Source: Mesocentrotus franciscanus
Lineage: Eukaryota; Echinodermata; Echinoidea; Camarodonta; Strongylocentrotidae
Length of the DNA: 64,000 nucleotides
Direction: 5' to 3'
Assembly (NCBI GenBank): GCA_037976565.1
Contig: CP137666.1
Span: 53,285,271 to 53,349,270, forward strand
Shown here: in pieces, positions 1-10,499 of the stretch
Layout: each line of letters opens with the position of its first letter
Numbering within the stretch: the first letter of the stretch is position 1
Notes under the pieces: model-generated
The model's database searches: none
What the model was told of the DNA's origin: nothing
The model's input: only the letters and a program-made list of their open reading frames with translations
Made by a program: the position numbers and the translations under genes

Positions 1-2
1 TA

Positions 3-563
3 TTATTTATTATTGATATTTATGATGCGATACCCAGGTTATGGAAAGAAGATTCAGGGTCAATACAATTCCTCGAGGTTGATGTTTTAAGCTATAATAC
101 TTATTTTTATATTTATGGTGTGGGTTCAAGAACAATTTATGATTATTTTATAAAAGTACTACAGCAAACGTATGATTTGCAGGTAAGGGATAGGCAAAAT
201 AAGTATGAATTTATAAAGAAAGAATTAAAAGAAATATTTGTTAGACCAAGAATTACTATACTCATTAGAAAACAACGAGAATTTCAATTCAGATTATTGC
301 ATGGAGCCATATATACTAATGAGCATCTTCATAGATTTGGTTTTGTTGGTGATAATTTATGTTCGTTTTGTAAACAGGAAACAGAAACGTATAAACATTT
401 ATTTTTATCCTGCGGGAGCGTTCAAAGGATATGGCACGCTTTAGTACAACTTTTTGAGTTAAATGAAATTAAAGATTTAGAATGGCGAGATATATTTATT
501 GGGTTGGCAGGCAGTTCATATAGAATTAAAATCTGTAATACATGTACTATAATTTATATTTGA
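3..563 (+). CDS. LINE (L1/Tx1-like) ORF2 C-terminal fragment, open at window edge
   Basis: The frame is open from base 3 to the TGA at 561-563, so this is the right-hand end of a longer ORF that starts outside the window. The last ~100 residues contain FQFRLLHGAIYTNEHLHRFG, then a CSFC pair followed by HLFLSC, the C-x2-C ... H-x3-C zinc-binding (zf-RVT) domain found after the reverse transcriptase of L1/Tx1-type LINEs. It would be the C-terminal end of an endonuclease/reverse transcriptase polyprotein. No RT catalytic motif lies in the window. The internal ATG/GTG codons are not real starts. It resembles in type, but was not shown to be the same family as, the LINE at 11.4-13.1 kb. Confidence 0.8.
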   Translation, partial: LFIIDIYDAIPRLWKEDSGSIQFLEVDVLSYNTYFYIYGVGSRTIYDYFIKVLQQTYDLQVRDRQNKYEFIKKELKEIFVRPRITILIRKQREFQFRLLHGAIYTNEHLHRFGFVGDNLCSFCKQETETYKHLFLSCGSVQRIWHALVQLFELNEIKDLEWRDIFIGLAGSSYRIKICNTCTIIYI

Positions 564-940
564 TTTTAACCAGCGCAGAGGAGTTAAAATAGTTTATTGA
601 CAGCTACCAGGGACAAAGTTTTATTTATGGGTGGGAGCCAGGGAGGAGGCTATTAAGGTAAATTGATGATGTAATAAACCTTGGACAGGGAAGAAACCGG
701 TCGCCGTAATGTAAACATGCGGTCAGCCCTCAACTTTCCTCCCTTTCCTCTCCCCAAAGCGGAATCATCTTGGACAATAATACCGCAGCGTGCGCGATAA
801 TCAGGCTGTACGGCAATTTTTATTCAGATTCTCGTGCGGTGAAAAGCTCGCTTACAACGCTCTCGTAAAACACGAGACCAGTCACGGGATTTTGGTAGCA
901 TCATTTTGTAGCCCGCATACGGCTTACAGTGCAATTCATC
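564..940. other. Intergenic; probable 5' flank/5'UTR of the 941 gene
   Basis: No ORF or repeat recognised. The stretch becomes GC-richer with several CpGs from about 690 on, as expected for a promoter region just before the ATG at 941. No clear TATA box was seen. Confidence 0.35.
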
Positions 941-2218
941 ATGGCGGAATCATGGGGTAAGTCAATCTCTGAAATTTTCGCTGTTCTTTGACACCAAATT
1001 TGCCCAAATTAGTTTGATTTTTTGCCTACTTTTATCGCAAACAAAAAGAGCATTTTTTAGTCCTCGGAAATTAACTACTCATTACATAGTGTCGTATTTT
1101 GCTAGTTCCTGACTGGTATTGATAATATTATTTCGAATTTTTGCATCCTACGTCGACTTTGATAACCAGTCCATCGTTTGATGTTGAAAACATGTAGACG
1201 CAAGTAATGTTTGAATAAGAAATATGCCCAAATTATTGGACTATATTTTGGAAATCTACCGGAAGTAGACGGAAAATGATTCGAAACCGCGGGAAATTGC
1301 TATGGCTACGGCTTTTCAGTCGGGAATGGCGGGGTGTCTTGCGTGTCGCTGTGCCACTGTGTGGCGCATACAGCACAAATTTATGTAGTCCCATGTGTAT
1401 ATATTTTTGTCAGCTTTTTAGTTTTTGTTGTCGCGAATCGCCAGCAATGTAACTAAATAAATCGACTGCTCATATAGTCATTGCTATTCATTATAAATCT
1501 AGACTAAATGATATGTTTTATAAGTATAAGTTTTATAAGTATCAAAGGGTGTGATCTGTGATCGAATTGTAAAGAACTCGAATCCTGAGCTGAGCTGAGC
1601 TGAGCTGAGCTGAGGCTGCCGGCTGAGCTGGATATAGATCTCTAGGTCTATTATTATTAATTATATTAATTTAGGGATTCTCTAACTTTGGTTCTGACTT
1701 CTGGTCAACTCAAACTTTACAACCAGCCATAGAAATAAGCAGCATTTCCCTTGTGCGAGTTGTATTATGATTATGAAAAGAGCAGAATTAAAACAAAAAA
1801 CCAAAGTTAAACACTTGGGCCTACCGGTACATTTTACAACTTGTGCACATGTGGAAACATGAAGGGAAAACTTCGTGAATCTGACACCAGACTTATTTTC
1901 ATTTAAAAGATAAATTTTAATGCAAGCCAGTTTTGTCTACCATAAATGGCTAGGTACTTTCATCAGATCTTTTCAAATCCCCCAAAATTGAACTAAGCCA
2001 TTTTATATTCCTTCTTATCATTTGTTGTTTTTCTGACAGACGCACTCAACCATCGGAACTTGCGGAACATTGACAAAAAGTTTTCGAAAGACACAGACAT
2101 CACACATCAGTCTCCATTGCATAAGTTCCTGGATCAACATTTGCTGGACTCCGTGCCTTTATTTGAAGACTCGACACTCGACAGCAGTTTTGCTTCACAT
2201 AGGAACAAACATTCTTGA
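941..2218 (+). CDS. Small two-exon gene, product not recognised (64 aa)
   Basis: Exon 1 is 941-956 (ATG GCG GAA TCA TGG G, then GTAAGT at 957). Exon 2 begins at 2040 after a pyrimidine-rich tract ending in TTTTTCTGACAG. The phase-1 junction creates a GAC codon and a frame that runs to TGA at 2216-2218. The predicted 64-aa protein begins MAESWDALNHRNLRNIDKKF and is hydrophilic, rich in Asp/Ser/His, with no signal peptide or membrane segment. An AATAAA lies 274 bases beyond the stop. I do not recognise the family. A second exon-2 frame, open to 2297, encodes a protein-like tail (KDEKDFVQFILSVKEKF), so the true C-terminus may lie in that frame through a frame change near 2205-2215. Start, splice sites and poly(A) signal make a real gene more likely than chance, but transcript evidence is absent. 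Confidence 0.55.
1585..1613. repeat. (CTGAG)n short tandem repeat in intron 1
   Basis: About five head-to-tail copies of CTGAG inside the 957-2039 intron of the small gene. The rest of that intron shows no gene. Confidence 0.9.
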
Positions 2219-2491
2219 ACGGGGAGTTTGGGAGAAGGATGAGAAGGATTTTGTTCAGTTTATTCTTTCAGTAAAAGAAAAATTCAATTTCAAGTGATTA
2301 CATTTTTTATCTCTCATACTTCCAAGGTGGTATTCCGAAGCTTCACACGAACAAAGCATTTATTATATTAATAGAAAACCGACTGAACTTTTATACAATT
2401 TAACAATTTTTTACTCTAATAATACTTTTATTCTCAGCGACACATTTTATGCATGTGATGGTCTCAACATAAATGTCAAACTCAGTTTATA

Positions 2492-2497
2492 AATAAA
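2492..2497 (+). terminator. Poly(A) signal AATAAA of the 941 gene
   Basis: AATAAA within TTTATAAATAAAATATAG, 274 bases after the stop codon at 2218; the AT-rich 2219-2515 stretch reads as its 3'UTR. Confidence 0.5.
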
Positions 2498-2694
2498 ATA
2501 TAGATGTTAAGAAATTGAAATTTTATTCCTAGTCCTGTTTCATTTATTATTATTAGTAGTGTTAATAATAATATTTTTGTTTAACCGTTGTCTGTTTACT
2601 AAGCTATTTAGAAGAAACCAGAGCTGGTTTCTTCTGGGTTAGTTAGCATGAATGTTGATTAAGAAATGTAAATTACCCAGACCTGTTAAATAAC

Positions 2695-2719
2695 ACCCCC
2701 CCCCCAAAAAAAAAAAAAA
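2695..2719. repeat. Poly-C/poly-A run
   Basis: A run of about ten C followed by about fourteen A; simple sequence. Confidence 0.9.
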
Positions 2720-2824
2720 TCTTTTTAAAAGATATTTTTTTTCAGATTTGTATTTCATCCAAAAATAGTACCTACCGGTACACAAGGTGAACATAATGTA
2801 AATAGTCGAGCATTGACATATTTT

Positions 2825-3240
2825 GATATGTTGGTGATGATGATTGTGATGGTGGTGAGCATGATGGTGGTGATGGTGGAGATGATGGCAATGGTGATGT
2901 CAGTGGTGATGGCGATCATGGTGATGATGATGATGACGGTGATTATGATGGCAATGGTGATGATGTCAGTGGTGATGGTGATCATGATGGCTATGGTGAT
3001 AATGATGACTGTGATCATGACGGTGATTATGATGATGATCGTGATGGCAATGCTGATGGTGGTGGTGATGATGGCAATGGTGACGGTGATTATGATGCCA
3101 ATGCTGTTGGTCGTGATCGTGATCGTGATGATGGCAATTAATGGTGATGTCGGTGATGGCGATGATGGCTGTGGTGATGATAATGATCGTGATGATGATG
3201 GCGATGATGATTGTGATAATGATGTTGAAGATGAAAATTA
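2825..3240. repeat. Degenerate GAT/GGT trinucleotide-based repeat
   Basis: About 415 bp of GATGAT, GGTGAT, GGCAAT and GATCGTGAT words. Long open frames on both strands (Met/Val/Ile/Asp-rich) are by-products of the repeat and are not genes. Confidence 0.9.
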
Positions 3241-4606
3241 GAATTCTTTAAGTTTTATTTGAGCCCTCGGCACACCGCACACTAAGATTTTTATCCGAGG
3301 GTCATAAGCACATAAACAAAATCAGAAAATAAATTACCAGATATATATTCCGCGGGTCACTATAAAACAAAATTAAACAGAAAAGAGAATAAGGGAAAGA
3401 AATTTTGTAATATTTTATTTCCAGGAATACACATGAACTGGAGTTACACAATTGACAAAAGAATTATCAAATAAAATATTACCATCATCGAATGCCTGGG
3501 AATTACCAAAATAAATTCCTGTTTAAGGCTCTTCTCATTAGTCCATGGTTTACAAATATAAAAACACAATTCAGAACTTTTACAATCATAAAATTATTAG
3601 CAGGAATGGGAACAATCATATTTTCATTTTTCAATCACATTGCCCCTCTCCCCGAAAGTTTGTATTTACACAATATACATTTGAGAAAGATGTGTCTTCT
3701 TTGTTAAAATGATATCAAAACCTGGCCAAAAATAGCCTATATAGACACTTAAATCCTCCCTTCTGTCCCCTATTCATTCTAGAGCTGGTATTCTATATTG
3801 TACTTGAGTGTACTTGTGTGCGTATCCGAATCCAACTTGTACTTTCTGTACACTTCTATTATTATGTAGCGCATGAATATCATACACAATAATAAGTATG
3901 TGGGGCAATACAAAGCCTCTACGTCCGGGGGTTAAGCACCCGAGAGTAATACATGAATACCCCTAATCTCTGTCTATCCTTCGTGCGTGTTCACGTATAG
4001 CGCACGGACTGGTTGGACCGCACAGTACATCGATAATCGACGCAAAACTAGATATAGCGTACTATCCCCCGGTTGATCTTGCTCGCCGATCGGCCCTGTC
4101 AATTTTCCGCCGAAGTCTATTATGCATCAGCTACTACTTTGCTAGTTCCTGACTGGTATTGAGATAGACATCGATAGAAAGTATGATATTATGTCAGGAA
4201 AATATCTACATTATGTGATAAGCCAAAATTTAACGAGACGCAACCCCGATAAAAATGATTTTTTAACATGAATATCCGACTCTCAAATATTTTTTTTCTC
4301 CAAGTTTTCTTCGTGTATTTTTCACATTTTAAAACATCACTCACTACTTATTGAATAGTACACTATAATGCTTATTATTCTGGCTCAATATTCAGGAGAA
4401 ATTCATTGTCATTAAATGAATCCTGAGCAGATAAAAAGAACGAGAACTGTGCCATGTTTTTGCTTATTACGTATGCAAGGGGAGCAAAAACATGCATACG
4501 ACTTGAATAAATACGGGCGATTTTGCGAGCGCTGCGGTCTGACTGTACCTCATTCAGTCCATGGTATTTCGAAGTCGTCACACTCAACAAATTTTTATTG
4601 CCGTGA
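3241..4606. other. No gene recognised
   Basis: AT-rich to 3900, then more mixed. A 24-base string (TTGCTAGTTCCTGACTGGTA plus TTGA) at about 4138-4161 also occurs at about 1099-1122. A 12-bp inverted repeat (CATGTTTTTGCT / AGCAAAAACATG) lies at 4453-4494. A short open frame at 4416-4649 contains CERCGLTVPHSV but matches nothing I know; it could be degraded N-terminal gag of the following retrotransposon. Confidence 0.4.
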
Positions 4607-4745
4607 CCATCAAAGAAAAAATTTGGCGGGGGGAATTATGTGGATATAGGCTCACTTATCAAACCATCTGTTACGTCCGATCCTTCTATCGATGAGGGGT
4701 TAACACTTACATTTTCCCCTGCGAGCGCTAATTTTCAGCTGCGGG
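4607..4745 (+). pseudogene. DIRS-type gag, upstream piece
   Basis: A frame open from 4607 contains NYVDIGSLI, then DPSIDEGLTLTF and NFQLR, in the style of the central gag region of tyrosine-recombinase retrotransposons. It is cut at 4745 by the palindromic element, after which gag-like coding resumes at 5708. The N-terminal part of gag was not identified. Confidence 0.55.
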
Positions 4746-5701
4746 TATGGCGCGCCGTTTGACCAATAATTCAGATAAACACTGTTTATCGCCGATAAAC
4801 ACTGTTTATCGTCGAAAAACAGTGTTTATCGACCGATAAACACTGTTTATCAAGCGATAAACACTGTTTATCGAGAGAAACTATGTTTATCGACTGAAAA
4901 ACACAGTTTCTCCCGATAAACAGTGTTTATCGCCGAAAAACACTGTTTATCGCCGATAAACACTGTTTATCGAGAGAAACTGTGTTTTTCAGTCGAAAAA
5001 CATAGTTTCTCTCGATAAACAGTGTTTATCGCTTAATAAACAATGTTTATCGCCGATAAACACTGTTTATCGAGAGAAACTGTGTTTTTCAGTCGATAAA
5101 CATAGTTTCTCTCGATAAACACTGTTTATCGGTCGATAAACAGTGTTTTTCGGCGATAAACACTGTTTATCTGATTTATTGGGCAAATGGCGCGCACTTA
5201 TGGCGCGCTGTTTGACCAATAATTCAGATAAACACTGTTTATCGCCGATAAACACTGTTTATCGTCGAAAAACACTGTTTATCGACCGATAAACACTGTT
5301 TATCAAGCGATAAACACTGTTTATCGAGAAACTATGTTTATCGACTGAAAAACACAGTTTCTCTCGATAAACAGTGTTTATCGCCGAAAAACACTGTTTA
5401 TCGCCGATAAACACTGTTTATCGAGAGAAACACTGTTTATCAGTCGAAAAACATAGTTTCTCTCGATAAACAGTGTTTATCGCTTGATAAACAATGTTTA
5501 TCGCCGATAAACAGTGTTTATCGCCGATAAACACTGTTTATCGAGAGAAACTGTGTTTTTCAGTCGATAAACATAGTTTCTCTCGATAAACAGTGTTTAT
5601 CGCTTGATAAACAGTGTTTATCGACCGTTTTTCGACGATAAACAGTGTTTATCGGCGATAAACAGTGTTTATCTGAATTATTGGTCAAACGGCGCGCCAT
5701 A
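4746..5701. mobile_element. 956-bp DNA element built of tandem palindromes, 6-bp TSD
   Basis: The ends are inverted: TATGGCGCGCCGTTTGACC at 4746 and its exact reverse complement ending GGCGCGCCATA at 5701, the inverted match running about 45 bp. TGCGGG flanks it at 4740-4745 and 5702-5707, a 6-bp target duplication. The interior holds about 30 copies, at a ~20-bp pitch, of the odd palindrome GATAAACASTGTTTATC and variants such as GAGAAACTATGTTTATC. A degraded copy of the end at about 5175-5197 followed by a fresh TATGGCGCGCTG at 5199 shows a head-to-tail dimer. No coding capacity, so it would need an enzyme in trans. Minus-strand ORFs here only translate the repeat. Confidence 0.85.
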
Positions 5702-5707
5702 TGCGGG

Positions 5708-6292
5708 CGCCAAATCGCAGCGTAGCAATTAAAGGCATACATCAGATCAATGGACTAGTGCCATGTTAATTTTTGTGTCGGTCTATGCCGAACGACATGC
5801 GCTACGGGTAAGGGAGCTTTTGAAATATATTAGCACTGTTCGCACTGCCGCTAGCTGCGGCTATAATTGGACCAACTATGATGTTCAATTCCGCCTGCGG
5901 CAAGCGCGGCAGCCGGAGCGTTCATGGGCCGTAGTGGACGCAGAGCTGTGGCTAATGGTCGCCACTGCCTACGCGCGGCCGGACATGGATAATTTTCGTC
6001 CCTTCAGCGGGAGGCAAGCTCAATTTCGGGGGGCAACGGCCAAGACAGCAACTATCAGGCCCCGCCGCGACGGGCGCTCAGCATACAATCGGGGCGGATA
6101 CGGAAGCGCAATTGCGAGTCCACGGGCTCAAGTGTGCTACGCATTCAACGCCTCCGGCCGGTGCGGCAGGGGCCGCGCTGCAGATATGCGCACAAATGCG
6201 ATAGATGCGGAAATACGTCCCATGGCTCCTTTGCCTGCAACCGCCCCCAAATTGCGACTACCAAACCGAGCTCTAGCCCCAACCCCAATTAA
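5708..6292 (+). pseudogene. DIRS-type gag, downstream piece with zinc-binding C-terminus
   Basis: After the inserted element the frame has DQWTSAMLIFVSVYAERH and LLKYISTVR, then DAELWL, all typical of gag in DIRS/Ngaro elements. The C-terminus has CYAFNASGRC and, in the next frame, CRYAH followed by CDRCGNTSHGSFAC: a CCCH-type finger plus a knuckle. The gag frame ends in TAA at 6290-6292. Frame changes occur at about 5740 and about 6175; both are explained by one missing base. It would bind element RNA in the nucleoprotein particle. Confidence 0.75.
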
Positions 6293-6299
6293 GCTAAAG

Positions 6300-7278
6300 C
6301 CCATGCTACCCTTTCTTCATTCTTACACCAATCAGTCTGACGCCAAACGGCTAATTTCAGGATTTACGTACGGCTTTTCTTTGAGTTTTAAAGGCACCCG
6401 TGTACAAATGAGTTGTAAGAATCTCAAGTCTGCAATTCTTCATCATCAAATCCTTATGCAAAAGATAGAAAAGGAGGTGTTACTTGGCAGAATTGTGGGC
6501 CCCTTTAATTCAATTCCATTTCTGAATTTTCGTTGTTCCCCCATTGGGGTTGTTCCAAAACGAACACCAGGTGAATTTCGGTTAATACAGCACTTATCCT
6601 CTCCTCGCGGCTCCTCTGTAAATGATCGCATAGATAAGGATGAATGCAACGTTTCTTACACTAGTTTCGACGAAGCAGTGAACATGATTCTTGACCTTGG
6701 TCATAATTCTTTTATGGGGAAAATTGATATCAAGTCTGCCTTTAGATTACTACCCGTTCATCCCAATGACTTTGATTTGCTCGGTATGTGCATAATATAG
6801 ATGGCAAATTTTATTATGATAGGTGCATGCCTATGGGTTGCTCGATTTCGTGTGCAATGTTTGAGCGCTTTAGTTCCTTTCTCGAGGATTGTTGTCGGCG
6901 CAGAGCTGTTACTGAACAAGTGTTGCATTACTTAGATGATTTCTTCTTTGCCGCTTCCTCCTTCGAGGAATGCCAGCGCATCATGCTTTGCTTCCAAAAT
7001 ATGTGCCAGGATTTCGGTGTCCCCTTAGCTGTGGAGAAAACCGAAGGCCCTACGAGAGTAATTACATATTTGGGTCTAGAGATTGATACAATGTTATGTC
7101 AGGTAAAAGTTCCAGCTGATAAATTGGAAGCGCTATGTTGCATGATTCGCAGCTTTTCCACGCGGGCCAAGCTAACGCTGCGCCAGATACAGTCTTTAAT
7201 TGGGTCACTCAATTTTGTATGTAAGGCAGTTGGCCCAGGTAGGGCCTTTCTGAGGCGGCTGATAGACATGACTAGAGG
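6300..7278 (+). pseudogene. Reverse transcriptase of the DIRS-type element
   Basis: The sequence contains GVVPKRTPGEFRLIQHLS, KIDIKSAFRLLPVHP, RCMPMGCSISC and the active-site box YLDDFFFA (Y-x-D-D), in the usual order, followed by VITYLGLEID. This is the RT that copies element RNA. The frame changes at about 6788 and about 7279; each is restored by one extra G. The RT starts just after the gag stop at 6292, in a different frame. Confidence 0.85.
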
Positions 7279-8755
7279 GTAAGCCGGCCCCACCATCACA
7301 TAAGGCTTACCAGTGGGGCTAAGGCTGACCTGGCAGCTTGGAAACATTCTTAGCGCATTTTAATGGGACCGTTATGTTTGCTGACAATGTTTGGCGCGAT
7401 AATACTTGCCTTCAATTCTATACCGACGCAGCGGCAAGCATTGGGCTAGGCATTTATTTCGAAGGATCCTGGGCACAAGCTAGGTGGCCGGAATACGTAA
7501 GGGATGCTAATTTCTCCATTGCCTTTTTAGAGCTGCTTCCTATAGTTGTAGGCGTTCACTTATGGGGAGATCGGTTAAGTGGGAAGAGAGTAACTTTCTG
7601 GTCTGATAATCAATCGGTGGTGGCCGTCATTAACAAGCAAACGTCTAGTTGCAAAGTAATCATGAGGCTCATTCGGCACTTTGTAGTACTATGTTTAAAG
7701 TGGAACATTTGGTTCAAGGCGAGGTACGTTCCAGGCCATACCAATGAAATTGCCGATTCTCTGTCCCGCTTTCAGATGACCCGTTTTCGACGCCTGGCCC
7801 CCAATGCCGAACGACAAGGGACCCCATTCCTACCCTCTCTGGAGCAGCTTAGTCGGGAGCGTGCCGTCTTGTTGAGCTCTTCTAGAGCCCACAACACTAT
7901 GCGCACTTATCACACGGCATGGCAAGCTTTTCAAAAGTTTCGTAGTAATTATAATTGCAATGCCTTAAATCCACCAACCATCGAGCAGATTGCCCTTTTC
8001 ATTTCTTACATGAGCCTGTCTAAATATTCCGCAAACACTATCTCTACATATATTTCAGCTCTGTCATTCCATGAGCGCAGTCATAATAGAGAAGATATAA
8101 CCCAAACTTTTCCAATAAGGCGATTAGTTGAAGGCTGCCGTAGGCGTCACGCTCGCCAAGACGTGCGCTGTCCCATTACCATACCCTTATTACATAAATT
8201 AATCGCAACACTGCCATTGGTATGCCAAACGTCCTATCATACTAAACTATTCACTGCAGCCTTTTTATTAGCGTTCTTCGGGTTTTTACGCATTGGTGAA
8301 TTCACTTCCCAGGGGAGGCGGACGTAGTGGTTCGGGGGAATCCCCCTCAGCGCAAAGTTAGTGTTAGAATTCGGTCTTCCAAAACAGATCAGCGGGGTAA
8401 AGGGTGCGTCATTGTGCTTCCAGAAAGTCGGTCATTGTGCCCAGTTAAAGCAATTGTTGGGTATCTGGAAGCCCGTCCCCAATCCGTCCCGACTCCCGTT
8501 ATTGCCCAGGGGTTTGCATTTTTTAGGCAATTTGATGGTTCTCCTTTAACCCGGCAAGCTTTCAACAGGGTGCTAGATAGGAGTATTTCGTTCTTAGGTT
8601 TACCGGCTCACTATTACACGGCCCATTCCTTCCGAATAGGAGCTGCTACGTCCGCTGCCATGGCAGGGTTTTCAGACTCCCACATTCAGAAAATGGGGAG
8701 ATGGATATCTGGGGCATACCAGGGTTATATCAGGCTACCGTCAGGTGAAGCTTGA
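7279..8755 (+). pseudogene. RNase H and tyrosine recombinase of the DIRS-type element
   Basis: RNase H: FYTDAAASIGLG, ELLPIVVG, WSDNQSVV and HTNEIADSLSR supply the D-E-D-D residues. The same frame runs on into a core-binding region (MRTYHTAWQAFQKF) and the recombinase catalytic domain: FLRIGEFT (first Arg), HSFRIGAAT (H-x-x-R) and GRWISGAYQGYIR (nucleophilic Tyr). It ends in TGA at 8753-8755. Two frame changes, at about 7340 and about 8310, each need one extra base in an A or C run. All catalytic residues are present. The recombinase would integrate circular cDNA. Confidence 0.85.
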
Positions 8756-9291
8756 GAGACCTCGGTTGGTTATAATTTAGGATCGTTGTTATTTTCTTTT
8801 AATTTTGTTATGTTTTAATTATACTGCTATGTTGATCAGACCAAACCCAGTTCATAATGTATTAGTAACTAAGTTTTTGATTTCACTGAATTGGAGGTGG
8901 AAGAAACAAACACCCCCTATCATTTTTGCTTAATAGCACATGTATGCCTATAATTATCTTAGTCACCCGTCTTAATGTTCGGGTAGTCATATGGAGGAGG
9001 TGCTTTATATAATTACATAAATCGGAAAACACATTTGTTTATGGTAATGCTATAATGTTATGTAGAACATGTTACCGTCTGCGGGTTCCCCCTTTTCTCC
9101 ATTAATTTGAATCTACAGATTCTACAAATTTATGGAGCCAGCTAAGGATTCTACATCCATACCAGGCACCATCTGGGTCTTCATTTCTTGGGGATTCCAT
9201 TGTGCATGCGGCCGCCTTGCTGTGAGAGAAAAGGGCGACGCAAACCTCAACCTGCCACTTCGGCTAATTTGGAAAGGTAAACAGGGGCTCC
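8756..9291 (+). other. 3' non-coding part of the DIRS-type element
   Basis: No coding sequence; lies between the recombinase stop and the terminal-repeat-like block. The short open frame at 9132-9332 shows no domain. Confidence 0.5.
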
Positions 9292-9436
9292 GTCTAGCCT
9301 CTATTAGTCTAGTTCTGGACCCTTTTTATTGAATTTTTTTATTCGCCGACTATACGCGTTAAGCCGAGTGGTGGCGTGATCCCGAGTGATTGCGCGATCC
9401 CCGAGAACCGGTCCGGAAAGGCTCAACGCTGACGTC
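9292..9436 (+). repeat. Terminal-repeat-like block of the DIRS-type element
   Basis: A ~145-bp block (CTAGTTCTGGACCC, ATTCGCCGACTATACGCG, GATCCCCGAGAACCGG, GCTGACGTCA) found again in reverse orientation at 15172-15325 with very few changes plus a ~10-bp insertion. It is placed as the right terminal repeat because it follows the recombinase. Confidence 0.7.
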
Positions 9437-10498
9437 AGGGGTCAAAAGTTCACACACAAGGGATTCATAAATATTCATGAATTCACCGTCAATCAAACAG
9501 TTCGCTTAACCTTGCGATGTTTATGTTTTTGCACGTGGGATCCCTAATCGTACACACAGTGTATATCATGTACGATATGTATTGTGTGCATGCTTTCGAG
9601 TTGGATACTGAGATTTTCGTGCAAGAAACAAGCCGGGAAACGAGTTGCTGAAACGGAAATAATTGGCGTTTAGGCCTACATTTGTAACGTCTTATAATTT
9701 CCAATCTCTGTCACCCTTGATTTTTATACCGGCAGCACCAGTTTGTCAGGCAATAAATTTAGAAACGTGAACATACATTAGAGACATATAACCCTGTCTT
9801 CTGTGTACATGTGCATGGATAGTGAGAAACATTCAATTTCAGATAGTTATGTACACGGTATATGAAAAGATTACAGTGCTATTGTATTCAGTGTGGGCAC
9901 AAGCACTTCAGAAATATTTTGATGCAGTTTTTCGCATTTCACTATTATAGAAAATCTGACAGAAAAGGGGTAAAAAAAGTTATATTTTTACCCAACATTC
10001 CACTCGTTTATAAAAGCATTGTTGGAGGATTCCTATGGGCAGGTGAAGATATCAATATTTTGGAAAAATTTGTTTAGTATGAATTAACATATAAATTATG
10101 AGCAAAATATTTCAGATCTTGCGTGGGGCATTAATTTCAACTGCATGCAGTCGAGAATCATTTCAGAATTCAACTGTGAAATACCAGGAGGATACTTTTG
10201 ATCTTTTGTCTTTAAAAAAATTAAGGGTGAATTACATAAAGAAATTTATCCAGTGTACACCTTTTAATCTTCAAATCTTCAAATGTTTTGTTAGTACTTA
10301 TTTTACTATATAAGTTTAAGTAATAAATTGGGGCAGATTACTCTCCCAGGGGATGTAAGTATTAAGACATTATTGTCAATTATTTTTCTGGTGTTAAATT
10401 GCTTGTATACTTTTTGTATTCAATGAATGATAGGTACTGTCTTTCATTATTGTTACCTTTAACTATTATTGTACTCACTTATGTATATCTTGCCATCA
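9437..10498. other. No gene recognised
   Basis: AT-rich sequence with only short open frames lacking recognisable motifs. Confidence 0.4.
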
Positions 10499-10499
10499 G

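Larger units (their letters stand above)
4607..9436 (+). mobile_element. DIRS/Ngaro-type tyrosine-recombinase retrotransposon with internal insertion
   Basis: Gag (two pieces around an inserted DNA element), RT, RNase H and tyrosine recombinase follow in order on the + strand, with a terminal-repeat-like sequence at 9292-9436. Tyrosine-recombinase elements integrate without a DDE integrase. Here the recombinase directly follows RNase H, with no methyltransferase domain between them, which is more Ngaro-like; the inverted copy of the end at 15172 is more DIRS-like. The 5' boundary was not found. All frame breaks inspected are single missing bases. Confidence 0.85.

Noticed and set aside
2755..3241. 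Open frames on both strands, Met/Val/Ile/Asp-rich
   Set aside because: They translate the GAT/GGT repeat; no domain, overlapping on opposite strands.
4775..5690. CRISPR-like regular repeats
   Set aside because: Spacing is regular but there are no unique spacers, the units are palindromes in a eukaryotic element with TIRs and a target duplication.
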